From: Pseudomonadota bacterium
GTDB taxonomy: Bacteria > Pseudomonadota > Gammaproteobacteria > Burkholderiales > Burkholderiaceae_C
NCBI GenBank assembly: GCA_023387335.1
Contig: JAEWIF010000055.1
Coordinates: 19,565 to 83,564, forward strand
Length of the DNA: 64,000 bases
Direction of reading: 5' to 3'
The notes beneath the pieces are model-generated. The model saw only the letters and a program-made list of their open reading frames with translations, was not told the DNA's origin and ran no database searches. Positions 42,616-50,997 of the stretch are shown here, in pieces (the stretch's first letter is position 1; every line of letters starts with the position of its first letter). A program made the translations under genes and the position numbers.

Positions 42616-43976
42616 ACCGCATCGTCGTCGCCGATGACGATGCCGGCATCGGCCGCATCCTGGTCGATCGCCTGCGCGAATACGGTTACGACGCCGAGCA
42701 CGTACGCGACGGCGTGGAGGCCCTGCACGCCGCGGAAGGCGCGGACCTCCTGCTGCTGGACCTGCAGATGCCGCGCCTGGACGGATTCGCCGTGCTGGAC
42801 AGCCTGCGCTCCCAGCCGGCCGCGCCTTCGGTGGTGGTGATCACGGCCCACGGCGACATGGCGAAGGCGGTTCGCGCCATGCGTTCCGGAGCGTACGACT
42901 TCATCGCCAAGCCGTTCGACGCGTCGACGATCCAGCTGGTCGTGCAGCGTGCGCTCGAGGCGCGTCGCCTGAAGAAGCAGGTGACCAGCCTGCGCCAGGA
43001 AATCGGCCGCAAGCACCTGTGGGTGCGCGGGAACGATCCGGCCATGGCGCGCGTCGCCGAAACGGTGGAGCGCGTCGCGCCGAGCAACGCCACCGTGCTT
43101 CTGCTCGGCGAGACCGGCACGGGCAAGGAAGTCGTCGCGCGGGCGCTGCACATGCACAGCAACCGGCGCGAGGAGCCGTTCGTGGCGGTGAATTGCGCGA
43201 ATCTCAAGGGCGAGTTGCTGGAGAGCGAGCTCTTCGGGCATGAGCGCGGCGCCTTCACCGGCGCGGACCGGGCGCGCGGCGGCCGCGTGGAAGCCGCGCG
43301 GGGCGGCACGCTCTTCCTCGACGAGATCGGGGAGCTGCCGCCCGGCCTGCAGGCCAAGCTGCTTCGCCTGCTGCAGGAGAAGGAATACGAGCGCCTGGGC
43401 AGCGACCGCACGCAGCGGGCCGACGTGCGCGTGGTCGCGGCGACCCATCGCGACCTGCAGCAGGCCATCCGCGAGGGTGAGTTCCGCGAAGACCTCTACT
43501 ATCGCCTGAAGGTGATCAGCCTCACGATCCCGCCGCTGCGCGAGCGGGGCGCCGACATCCTGCCCCTGGCCGAGTGGCTGCTCGGCAAGCACGCGAGCGA
43601 AGCCGGCCGGGTTCCACCCCGGCTCTCGGACGACGTGCGTGAGGCGCTGCTCGGGTACGCCTGGCCGGGCAACGTGCGAGAGCTGTCGAACGTGATGGAG
43701 CGTTGCGTGCTGCTCGCGGGCGACACGGTCTCCTCCTGCGACCTTCCGGAGGAGTTCCTTGCGAGCGAGGCCCGGCCCGAGGCCGTGCGGCATGTCGACG
43801 ACCTGTTTTCGTTGCGCTATGGCGAAGCGGTGGCGGCGGCCCGGCGCCTCATCGTGATCCGGGCCCTGGAGCAAAGCGGTGGTCACCAGACGCGCGCCGC
43901 CGAACGGCTGGGAGTGACGCAGCCGTACCTTTCCCGGCTGGTCAAGCAACTCGGCATCCGCCGCGACGAAGGCTGA
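42612..43976 (+). CDS. NtrC-family sigma-54-dependent response regulator
   Basis: A 454-aa activator. The receiver (1-118) has the acceptor Asp50 in DLLLLDLQMP. The AAA+ domain has Walker A LLGETGTGKE, the sigma-54 contact motif GERGAFTGAD-like HERGAFTGAD, Walker B GGTLFLDEIGELP, and RVVAATHRDL. The C-terminus holds a Fis-type helix-turn-helix (HQTRAAERLGVTQPYLSRLV). All motifs needed for activation are present. The nearest sigma-54 promoter is the one at 40848 upstream of DsrE. Confidence 0.94.
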   Translation: MNRIVVADDDAGIGRILVDRLREYGYDAEHVRDGVEALHAAEGADLLLLDLQMPRLDGFAVLDSLRSQPAAPSVVVITAHGDMAKAVRAMRSGAYDFIAKPFDASTIQLVVQRALEARRLKKQVTSLRQEIGRKHLWVRGNDPAMARVAETVERVAPSNATVLLLGETGTGKEVVARALHMHSNRREEPFVAVNCANLKGELLESELFGHERGAFTGADRARGGRVEAARGGTLFLDEIGELPPGLQAKLLRLLQEKEYERLGSDRTQRADVRVVAATHRDLQQAIREGEFREDLYYRLKVISLTIPPLRERGADILPLAEWLLGKHASEAGRVPPRLSDDVREALLGYAWPGNVRELSNVMERCVLLAGDTVSSCDLPEEFLASEARPEAVRHVDDLFSLRYGEAVAAARRLIVIRALEQSGGHQTRAAERLGVTQPYLSRLVKQLGIRRDEG

Positions 43977-43996
43977 CCCTCGCACGACCCGGGACC

Positions 43997-44254
43997 TCAA
44001 CCGCGTTCCGCGGGTGGTCGCGTCCCGACACGGGCCATCCCGTCCACGCGGATCAGGTGCCGCAGTTCATCGGCCCTCGACGCTTCCTCGGCGATGACGT
44101 CGTCCAACGCCTTGATCGTCTTCCAGGTGGCGCCCAGGCGCTGCTCGTCCGCCCGCATCGCACTTCGGAGCCGACGCAGATCGTCCAGGTACTCGAGCAT
44201 GTGAATCCACTCGTCGAGCAGTTCCGTCTTGTTCCTGCCTGTCCAGATCGTCAT
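43997..44254 (-). CDS. Hypothetical helical protein
   Basis: This 85-aa ORF begins MTIWTGRNKTELLDEWIHML and is predicted to be two helices (YLDDLRRLRSAMRADEQRL; LDDVIAEEASRADELRHL). It has no cysteine or signal. It converges with the sigma-54 activator gene, 20 bp away. The frame extends nine codons upstream; the ATG at 44254 is preferred by composition. Family unknown. Confidence 0.55.
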   Translation of the reverse strand: MTIWTGRNKTELLDEWIHMLEYLDDLRRLRSAMRADEQRLGATWKTIKALDDVIAEEASRADELRHLIRVDGMARVGTRPPAERG

Positions 44255-44301
44255 GGCCGCCTCCGCTGCGTGGCCCAACAAGAACGCTGGCGTTCACCGA
44301 C

Positions 44302-44547
44302 TCATCCCGCCCGGAACGGACCCCCGGACGAAGTACCGCGCACGACCCGCCTGCCGTTGCCGTCGCGGCTCTCGATCAGGCTCAGCATGTCCCGCTCCCA
44401 GGACTGCATCGGCCGGCCGAGCTCGCCTGCCGCCAGATTCGGCAGGCAGCGCAGGCACCGCACGCCCCACGGAGTCTTGTGGATGCACGCGGGCCGCTGC
44501 GCCCAGTCCGAGCCGGGCGGGCGCCACTGTTCGGCGTCCTGCCTCAT
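44302..44547 (-). CDS. Small cysteine-containing hypothetical protein
   Basis: This 81-aa ORF begins MRQDAEQWRPPGSDWAQRPA and has three cysteines in ACIHKTPWGVRCLRCLPN, which could bind metal. Its ATG overlaps the stop of the DUF5666 gene as ATGA, so it belongs to that operon. Not recognised. Confidence 0.6.
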   Translation of the reverse strand: MRQDAEQWRPPGSDWAQRPACIHKTPWGVRCLRCLPNLAAGELGRPMQSWERDMLSLIESRDGNGRRVVRGTSSGGPFRAG

Positions 44548-45761
44548 GGCCGGAAGTCGATCTCGCTGGCCTCGACGCTGCCGCCGGCGGTGAGTTGCCC
44601 CCGCACCCGGACGGTCGCACCGTTCACGAGGTTGGCGGCGACGGTCCCGTCCTTCTCCTCGGTCAGGCCCGGCGTGGAGTGGAAGGTGATGCCCCGCACG
44701 ACGAAGGTCCCGGCCGCAAGGTTCACGGAGGACACCGTTCCCTGCGCATCCACCCGCGAATCGCCGCCGCCGTCGTCGAGTTCGATCTTGCGCGCCACCA
44801 GGACGTTGTCGACGATCGCGCCCTCGACCTCCACGCGCAGGCCGACCGGCAGCGTGGTGCCGGCGGGCAGGCGGGACACGTCGACCGCCACGCCGTTGAC
44901 GCTGAAGCCGGCGCCGCTCTGCAGCAGGACGCCTTCCACCTCGGACTCGTCGCAATCGTCGATGCGCGGGCGCGATTCGATGCGCGTGACGGGCCATTCG
45001 CCGCCGGCGTTGCGCGTGATGCCCGAGCGCACGCGAACGAACTGCCCCTCGGCAAGGTTCGCGGCCGGCAGGCGGTCGGCGGCGGTTCCCGCGTAGTTGA
45101 ACGTGGCGCCGCCCACCTGGAAGGTCCTGGCCGCGGTGTCCAGCCCGCTCACGAAGCCGCGCACCTTGAACTCGCTCGCGGCGTCTTCGCGCTCGATCCG
45201 CGACGCGGTCACCACGCCGCCGGCACCAACAAAGCCCGAGACCTCGAGCACCTGGCCCACCGTGATGGCCGCGAACGAGGTGCCCTCGAAGACGGTGGCG
45301 GCGTCCACCTTCACCGTCTGGCCGAATACCACCAGCGTGTCCGGGGCGGTCCTGGATTCGACCGGTCCCTTGATCTGGCTTTCCACGGTGATGGTGGAAG
45401 CCGTGGCCGTGGGCAGCGCGCCGGCGGTGGCGGGACTGATGCCGCCGCCGCGCACGCTGACCACCATGCCCAGGCGCAGGTCCTGCGTGGCCAGCACCTT
45501 GTCGCCGTCCTCGTCCACGATGCGCGCCACGTTGTCCTCATAGCGCACGCCGTTGACGATGACGGAGCCGAAGCCGGTGATGCGGCCGGTGGAGAACGAT
45601 CCGGTTCCGCCGGTGTCGACGCCGGCCACTGTCGCACCGCCTCCGCCCCCGCCGCCGCACGACGGGAGAACGACGCCGCCGGCCGAGGCGAGCAGCGTGA
45701 GGAGGACCAACCGCCGCGGAACGCGGGGCGAGTCGGCCGGGATGATCGTCTGCCTGGACAT
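44544..45761 (-). CDS. DUF5666-repeat lipoprotein
   Basis: A 405-aa exported protein with a Tat-like basic start (RRLVLLTLLASAGGVVLPSC), a lipobox ending LPSC and then a poly-Gly run. The body contains several DUF5666 beta-repeats (GRITGFGSVIVNGVRYEDN; VEVEGAIVDNVLVARKIEL; GTVSSVNLAAGTFVVRGI), probably OB-like small barrels. The function of DUF5666 is unknown. AAGGAG before the ATG at 45761 fixes the start. It follows the DUF6502 gene directly. Confidence 0.85.
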   Translation of the reverse strand: MSRQTIIPADSPRVPRRLVLLTLLASAGGVVLPSCGGGGGGGATVAGVDTGGTGSFSTGRITGFGSVIVNGVRYEDNVARIVDEDGDKVLATQDLRLGMVVSVRGGGISPATAGALPTATASTITVESQIKGPVESRTAPDTLVVFGQTVKVDAATVFEGTSFAAITVGQVLEVSGFVGAGGVVTASRIEREDAASEFKVRGFVSGLDTAARTFQVGGATFNYAGTAADRLPAANLAEGQFVRVRSGITRNAGGEWPVTRIESRPRIDDCDESEVEGVLLQSGAGFSVNGVAVDVSRLPAGTTLPVGLRVEVEGAIVDNVLVARKIELDDGGGDSRVDAQGTVSSVNLAAGTFVVRGITFHSTPGLTEEKDGTVAANLVNGATVRVRGQLTAGGSVEASEIDFRP

Positions 45762-45762
45762 G

Positions 45763-46689
45763 CTATTGCTCCTTCGGAGGCGTGACAGGGGGTGGGGCCG
45801 GCTGTTCGGCCGGCGCTGACATAGGACCGGTGTAGGCGAAGAATCCGATGCGCACGCGCTGGTCCGCCGTGCGATCAGCAGCCTTGTCGGCATCCACCAG
45901 TGCCTGCAGTGCGGGCGCGACGGCGTGCAGAAGGCGCTGCCACTCGGCGCTGACGAGCGCCCGCACTTCGGCGAGCGAGTCCTGCGAGAGTTCGTCGGCG
46001 AAGAGGGCCTGCTCGAACTGGCGGCTGCCGTCGGCAAGCACGTTCTCGACCGCCGCGCGAAGATGGTCGCCGACGTTCGCGCCGAGGAAGGCGAGCATGC
46101 GGTCCACGTCCGCCCGCGGCACGAAGGCCTTGTCCACCAGGTGCACGCGGTTCACCTCGTCGACACGGGCGAGTCCCAGGCGGGTGAGCTCCTCCAGCAG
46201 CGTGCGCGGATGGACGTCGCGCGTGATCGACTGCGCCAGCGCCTCGAAGCTCGGGGCCGGCCCGCTCACCGGGAGCGCAAGCGGAGCTCCGTCGGCGTCG
46301 CGCAGCGCCGGGTCGGTGAGCCAGCGCGTGAAGGCCTGGGTCGGCGGCGACGGCCGCGCAGGCGGCGCGCCGTCGTCGCCCTTCTGCATCAGCCGCGTCA
46401 CCTCCCGGCGGTTCAGGCCCGTCGTTGCGCTGATCCGGCTGACGGCCCTGCCCGCCGCCACGCCGGGATGGACATCGCGCGCCGCCTCGACGTAGCTCTG
46501 CTTGAGCAACTCGACGACTTCGGCATAGGGAACACCCCGGCCGACGGCGAGCCGGGCCAACGGGCGAAGCACCGCCTGGCACGCCTCGACCAATCCCTGC
46601 CCGCTGAGCGGCGCGGCCCCGAAGGGCGCTGTCGAGGTGGCGGAGGAGCTCGCAGCTCCGCTGTCGAGCGAGGGGGTGTGGAGTTGCAT
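45763..46689 (-). CDS. DUF6502 family protein
   Basis: A 308-aa cytoplasmic protein with Ala/Pro-rich ends. LVEACQAVLRPLARLAVGRG, VPYAEVVELLKQSYVEAARD and SRISATTGLNRREVTRLMQK look like a helix-turn-helix near residues 35-105, followed by a second helical region (ALAQSITRDVHPRTLLEELT). It usually sits before a DUF5666 gene, as here. It may bind its own operator at 46722-46763. This regulatory role is inferred. Confidence 0.8.
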   Translation of the reverse strand: MQLHTPSLDSGAASSSATSTAPFGAAPLSGQGLVEACQAVLRPLARLAVGRGVPYAEVVELLKQSYVEAARDVHPGVAAGRAVSRISATTGLNRREVTRLMQKGDDGAPPARPSPPTQAFTRWLTDPALRDADGAPLALPVSGPAPSFEALAQSITRDVHPRTLLEELTRLGLARVDEVNRVHLVDKAFVPRADVDRMLAFLGANVGDHLRAAVENVLADGSRQFEQALFADELSQDSLAEVRALVSAEWQRLLHAVAPALQALVDADKAADRTADQRVRIGFFAYTGPMSAPAEQPAPPPVTPPKEQ

Positions 46690-46713
46690 GGGCCAGGCAG
46701 AGCGTCTGGCCGC

Positions 46714-46763
46714 AGTCTAAATGTGCAAATCACACAGTCAAGTAGAAATGTGCAACTTGCACA
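46714..46763 (-). promoter_or_regulatory. Promoter with two TGTGCAA-type operators for the DUF6502 operon
   Basis: Minus-strand -35 TTGACT (46736-46741) and -10 TAGACT (46714-46719) with a 16-bp spacer, 24 bp before the ATG at 46689. A perfect palindrome TGTGCAA-C-TTGCACA lies at 46749-46763, just upstream of -35, and an imperfect copy (TGTG-N7-CACA) at 46722-46736 fills the spacer. The two centres are 27 bp apart. Confidence 0.65.
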
Positions 46764-46819
46764 GAAATCTTGTGGCGGGCAGCGCAGGAGGGCGGCGGCA
46801 ACGGAACTCGCCGGAAGAC

Positions 46820-47110
46820 CTACCGACCCGCCCCCACCCCGGGGAACACCTTGCGCTGCCAGGTCTTTTCCTGCAGGCCTCGCGGGGCATCCGTCTCGAT
46901 CGAAGACTGCGCCAGGTCGACATCCCGGCCGCCGCAGAAGGCGATCGCCAGCGAACGCATCTCGCGCTCGCTCGTGAGTTGCGGGTTCCAGCGGATGCGG
47001 ATCGTGTCGTTGCTGGCGTACATGATCTCGGCCTTGCCGCCTCGGTCGATTGGAGTGCTGGCGCATCCCGCGAGTGCCGCAGCCAGCAGCACCGAGCTGA
47101 GCTTTGACAT
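46820..47110 (-). CDS. Small predicted lipoprotein
   Basis: A 96-aa protein with signal peptide and lipobox (MSKLSSVLLAAALAGCAS). The mature part (KAEIMYASNDTIRIRWNPQL) includes a helix with SEREMRSLAIAFCGGRDVDL. GGAGGA lies nine bases before the ATG. It ends close to the DUF6502 promoter. Family unknown. Confidence 0.7.
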   Translation of the reverse strand: MSKLSSVLLAAALAGCASTPIDRGGKAEIMYASNDTIRIRWNPQLTSEREMRSLAIAFCGGRDVDLAQSSIETDAPRGLQEKTWQRKVFPGVGAGR

Positions 47111-47245
47111 GCAAGGTCCTCCGGACGCGATCATTCTGTCGCTGGCGCCGCGTCGTTAGCAAGCGTCGCGCCGCAGCCCACTCTGGCTGCGGAACCGTCG
47201 TGGCTGCCCGGCAGGCCGGGATCAGCGTGGGTAAACTGAAAAGCG

Positions 47246-47614
47246 ATGAAGCGGCTAAGCGTTCTGGTGGCAGATGACAACAGCGATGCGGCGGACACGC
47301 TAGCGCTTCTGATCGAGCTTGCGGGTCACGACGTCACGGTGAGATACGACGGATGTGCCGCTCTTGCCGCTGCCGAGTCCACGCATTTCGACGCGGCGAT
47401 CCTGGATCTCGCCATGCCGCTTCTTGATGGGTACGAATGCGGACGGCAGATCAAGCTGAAGTCCCCTCGAACGACGCTCATCGCCCTGTCGGGCCATGCT
47501 GCGCTGGCCCACCGCTATCTCACGCGCGACGCAGGATTCACGTTCCACTACGCGAAGCCCCTCGACGGTGGTGACCTCGAGCAGCTGCTGTCCCGCCTTG
47601 GAGACGGGGCCTGA
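47246..47614 (+). CDS. Single-domain response regulator
   Basis: A 122-aa CheY-like receiver without an output domain. It has VLVADDNSDAADTLA, the acceptor Asp54 in AAILDLAMPLLDG, the conserved Ser/Thr in LIALSGHAALA and the Lys in FHYAKPLDGGDL. There is no kinase next to it; an orphan kinase such as that at 14001, or the hybrid at 34158, could be a partner. Confidence 0.9.
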   Translation: MKRLSVLVADDNSDAADTLALLIELAGHDVTVRYDGCAALAAAESTHFDAAILDLAMPLLDGYECGRQIKLKSPRTTLIALSGHAALAHRYLTRDAGFTFHYAKPLDGGDLEQLLSRLGDGA

Positions 47615-47651
47615 TCGCACCGCCAATCCGAAGCCAGAGGCGGCAGGTCCT

Positions 47652-48098
47652 TCAGCGCCAGAGGAGCACGGCCGCGATCGCAAGCCAGCCCAGCGCGAAG
47701 TTGATGCGCACGAACAGCGCGACCTGACCCGCGCGACTCGCACCCTCCGTCCAGTCCGAGGCGGACACCGCGCGATGCAGCCGGCGATAGGGAGCCGCCA
47801 CGATGTGCGCGAACAGCAGCATCATCACCACGCCGATACCGGCCATCGCGTGCCACCCGCGGGGCATGCCCTGCGCTCCGGCCGAGGCCATCAGCGCACC
47901 GCCGGTGAGCAGCAGCAGGACGATCGAGAGGCCCGCCACCCAGAAGAAGCGGCGCAGCACGTCCGCCAGCAGCCGCAATCGCTCGGGCGCCTGCAGCGTC
48001 GCGGCGGCGCCGGGACGCAGCGCCAGCAGCATGAAGCCCATGCCGCCCATCCAGAAGATCGCGCCGGCCAGATGGAAGAAGAGAAGGAAATTGCGCAT
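47652..48098 (-). CDS. CopD-like four-helix membrane protein
   Basis: This 148-aa protein has four predicted membrane helices and histidines at helix ends (LLFFHLAGAIFWMGGMGFML; GWHAMAGIGVVMMLLFAHIV). The fold resembles CopD/DUF2269-type proteins linked to copper or heme. It converges with the response regulator and is divergent from the DUF305-fusion gene. Confidence 0.7.
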   Translation of the reverse strand: MRNFLLFFHLAGAIFWMGGMGFMLLALRPGAAATLQAPERLRLLADVLRRFFWVAGLSIVLLLLTGGALMASAGAQGMPRGWHAMAGIGVVMMLLFAHIVAAPYRRLHRAVSASDWTEGASRAGQVALFVRINFALGWLAIAAVLLWR

Positions 48099-48335
48099 TC
48101 GTGCCCGTGGTTCGTGGAGCCGCCATTGTGCTCATGGGCGGATGGTGACCATGCATCGCGGCGAGCCAAGCCCGCGCACGGCCCTACCGGCCGAGGCGCC
48201 CTAGGACTTTTCCTAAGCTTCCTCAGACTTCCGCCCCCTCCCATTTCGGAGCGGGCCTAGGGTGCATCTGATCCGGCGCCGATGGCGTGTCAGGGCAGCG
48301 CGTGGGACAGTCCGTGCATCAAGAGAGCACGCACG

Positions 48336-49772
48336 ATGAAGACCGAACCCTCCGCCCTCACAGGCCCCTTGCGCAGAAAGCTGGGCACCACCTGCGCCGC
48401 ACTTCCCGCACTCGCACTGTCCCTTCCTGCGCAGGCGCACGTGAAATGGTTTGCGCCGTACATCGTCGAGGCGCCGCCTCAGCGCTTCGAGCAGACCTTG
48501 ACGGACCGCTGGTTCTGGACCGGCATCCTGCTGGTGCTCGCGTTCTTCCTTGCGACGCGTTGGATCGAGAAGACCCGGGTGGGCACGGCCATCCTGGCCG
48601 GCATGGACAAGGTCAGCGGTCCGCTGTGGTTGCGCCTCGATGACTTCATGCGCTTCGTGATCGCCGCTTTCTTCGTGGCGATCTTCGCCGTCGGCGGCGT
48701 CTACCTCACGCCGGACCTGCGCACGCCGCACGAATGGGTCTCGTGGATGCAGCTCGTCATCGCGGCGCTGGTTTTCTCGCGCCGGACCATGCCGTTCGCC
48801 GCGGCCGGCATCATCCTGCTGTGGGTGCTGGCCCTCACCGAGTACCAGCTCTTCCACCTGCTGGACTACCTTGCGCTCGGTGTTGCGGTCGCAGGCTACC
48901 TGGTGCTGGAGTCTTCCAGCCGCCCGGAGTGGCGCAAGTACCGCTTCGAGGTGCTGCGCTGGGGCGTAGCCATCGCGCTGATGTGGTCCAGCCTGGAGAA
49001 GTTCGCGTATCCGGACTGGTTCTATCCGCTCGTGGAGGAAAAGCCCTTCCTGACCTTCGGGATGCCGCGGGACATGTTCATCCCGATGGCGGGCGTGGCG
49101 GAGTTCACCATGGGCTTCGGATTGCTGTGGACCGCGCTGATCCGGCGCCTGTCCGCCCTCACTCTTTTTGTGATCTTCAACGCCGCCGTCTACCCCTTCG
49201 GCCGCATGGACCTGGTCGGGCACGCGCTGATCATGGCCGTGATCGTGGCGATCTTCGCGGACCCGACGCCGCAGCTGCGCTTCGCGATCCGCCGCCCGAT
49301 GTGGACGATCCCGGCAACGCTGGTGGCGGCGATGATGGTCTTCTCCGGCAGCTACTGGGGGCTTCACGCGGTGCTGTACGGGCCTGGAAGCCAGGCGTCG
49401 GCAGTCGCGCCGCAACCGAGCACGCACTCCCCGGATCCGCAGCGCCCGCACGGCGGCGGCACGGTAGTTGCCGGCGCCGCCCAACCGCACACCGGCCATG
49501 CCACGGGTCCGCAGGACGGTCACCGCAGTGCGTACGCCGCCAGCATGGCGCGGATGCACAAGGAGATGGAGGCCGGCATGGCGGTGCCCGATGCCGACGT
49601 GGCTTTCGTGAAAAGCATGATCCCTCATCACCAGGGCGCCATCGACATGGCGCGCATCCAGCTGCAGTACGGCAGCGAGCCTGAAAACCGCAAGCTCGCC
49701 GAGCACATCATCGCCGAGCAGGAGCGAGAACTCGCCGCCATGAATGCGTGGCTGCGCCGGCGAGGGCTCTGA
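48336..49772 (+). CDS. Multi-helix membrane protein fused to a DUF305 domain
   Basis: A 478-aa fusion. After a signal-like N-terminus (ALPALALSLPAQAHVKW), seven or eight membrane helices extend to about residue 335 and look like a DoxX/DUF-type membrane unit (VAIALMWSSLEKFAYPDWFY; FNAAVYPFGRMDLVGHALIM). A His-rich linker (PHTGHATGPQDGHRS) leads to a periplasmic DUF305 domain with DVAFVKSMIPHHQGAIDMAR, including the paired His that in related proteins bind copper. Metal handling at the membrane is plausible. The ATG at 48336 is chosen as the start. Confidence 0.85.
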   Translation: MKTEPSALTGPLRRKLGTTCAALPALALSLPAQAHVKWFAPYIVEAPPQRFEQTLTDRWFWTGILLVLAFFLATRWIEKTRVGTAILAGMDKVSGPLWLRLDDFMRFVIAAFFVAIFAVGGVYLTPDLRTPHEWVSWMQLVIAALVFSRRTMPFAAAGIILLWVLALTEYQLFHLLDYLALGVAVAGYLVLESSSRPEWRKYRFEVLRWGVAIALMWSSLEKFAYPDWFYPLVEEKPFLTFGMPRDMFIPMAGVAEFTMGFGLLWTALIRRLSALTLFVIFNAAVYPFGRMDLVGHALIMAVIVAIFADPTPQLRFAIRRPMWTIPATLVAAMMVFSGSYWGLHAVLYGPGSQASAVAPQPSTHSPDPQRPHGGGTVVAGAAQPHTGHATGPQDGHRSAYAASMARMHKEMEAGMAVPDADVAFVKSMIPHHQGAIDMARIQLQYGSEPENRKLAEHIIAEQERELAAMNAWLRRRGL

Positions 49773-49859
49773 CGTCGACGCGCGGGGCAGCGCGGAGCCG
49801 CTGTGCGTGCATGCGGTCCCCTCGCCCGCCGACCTGCCGGCCGCGGCGCGCGGAGTGGG

Positions 49860-50405
49860 CTAGCGGCGCGCCTCCCGCGGGCGGCCGTCGCCGCCCAGCC
49901 TGTCGCCTATGGCGCGCGCCACCTCGCGCAGAGCATCGCCGTCCGAATCCGCCAGGTCGGGACGCGCGCCGCGGCTGAAGCAGCACAGCGTGCCGTAGGT
50001 GCTCCCGTCCGGCAGCTTCACGGGGGCGCTCACGTAGCAGCCGATGCCCAGGCGTTCGGTGATCGGCAGCAACGCGGCCTGGTGCGCGCTGGCGCGGATG
50101 TCGCGGATCACCGGCGGCAGCCGGCCCTGCACCACGTACATGCAATAGGTGTCGAGCAGCGGGTCGGAACGGCCGACCTCCACGCCGGTACCCGGCTCGC
50201 GCGAGGTGCTGACCACGCGGAACACGCGCCGGTCGCCCACGAGCTGCGCGACGAACGCGACCTCCATGCCGAGCGTCTCGCGCACCTCTGCCAGGTGCGG
50301 CACCAGCCATTCGAAGCGCGCGTCGGTGCTGCCGGCGGTGGTGGCGAACGCGATGGAATGCGCGATCTCGGTGAGCCGGGTCGCGGCGGACGCGGGGAAG
50401 CCCAT
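49860..50405 (-). CDS. GAF-domain protein
   Basis: A 181-aa protein that is essentially one GAF domain: EVAFVAQLVGDRRVFRVVST, DPLLDTYCMYVVQGRLPPVI, and YVSAPVKLPDGSTYGTLCCF. No output domain is present. The cysteines (GCYVSAP; TLCCF) are compatible with ligand or bilin binding but not diagnostic. It may work as a sensor subunit. Confidence 0.85.
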   Translation of the reverse strand: MGFPASAATRLTEIAHSIAFATTAGSTDARFEWLVPHLAEVRETLGMEVAFVAQLVGDRRVFRVVSTSREPGTGVEVGRSDPLLDTYCMYVVQGRLPPVIRDIRASAHQAALLPITERLGIGCYVSAPVKLPDGSTYGTLCCFSRGARPDLADSDGDALREVARAIGDRLGGDGRPREARR

Positions 50406-50478
50406 GGATGCAACTTACCCCCGCGCACGGCGGGCTGCAAGCCCGCCGCTGGTCGAGCTGGCGTGCGGGGGCCGCGGC

Positions 50479-50997
50479 CTAGCGCCGCGGCTCGGTCCGG
50501 CGCGCCTGCTGCACCACCTTCGAGATCGAGGAGACCACGCTCGACCATTCCTGCGCCGTGAGCAGCTGCGCGGTGTAGGAGCGGAGCGCCGTGTCCTCCT
50601 GGTCAAGCTGGCGCGTCATGAGCTCGCGATGCCGGCCGAGCAGCGCCGAGATCTCGCCGCGGTCGGGCTCGCCGCCCGCGGACAGCGCATCGAGCAGTGC
50701 GACGGCGAGCAGCAGGCATCGCTCGGACTCGTCGCTCTCGGCCTCGATCTCGTCGAGCAGCCGGTCGGCCTCGGCAAGCCGGCCTCGTACCGAGCCCAGC
50801 AGCACCACGCCCTTGGGCCGGTGCGTCTTCATCTCGAACTCCTGGAAGTCCTGCACGAGCGCGCGCAGCACCTCGAGCCCCGGTCCCGGCTGCCTCCAGG
50901 CCTCGCCCTCCAGTGCGCGCCGGATCGCGTCCAGCAACTGGCGCAACTGGTCGTGCTCTGCCTCGAGGATCCTCCAGGCGCTTCCGGATGCCAGCAT
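50479..50997 (-). CDS. Hemerythrin-like domain protein with incomplete metal motif
   Basis: A 172-aa four-helix protein. The first helix has AEHDQLRQLLDAI, the second EMKTHRPKG, and the last LLGRHRELMTRQLDQEDTAL, matching three hemerythrin positions. The usual Glu after the second-helix His is replaced by Gly, and the third-helix HxxxH is not seen, so iron binding may be weak or absent. TGGAGG eight bases before the ATG at 50997 supports this start over the longer frame. Confidence 0.65.
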   Translation of the reverse strand: MLASGSAWRILEAEHDQLRQLLDAIRRALEGEAWRQPGPGLEVLRALVQDFQEFEMKTHRPKGVVLLGSVRGRLAEADRLLDEIEAESDESERCLLLAVALLDALSAGGEPDRGEISALLGRHRELMTRQLDQEDTALRSYTAQLLTAQEWSSVVSSISKVVQQARRTEPRR

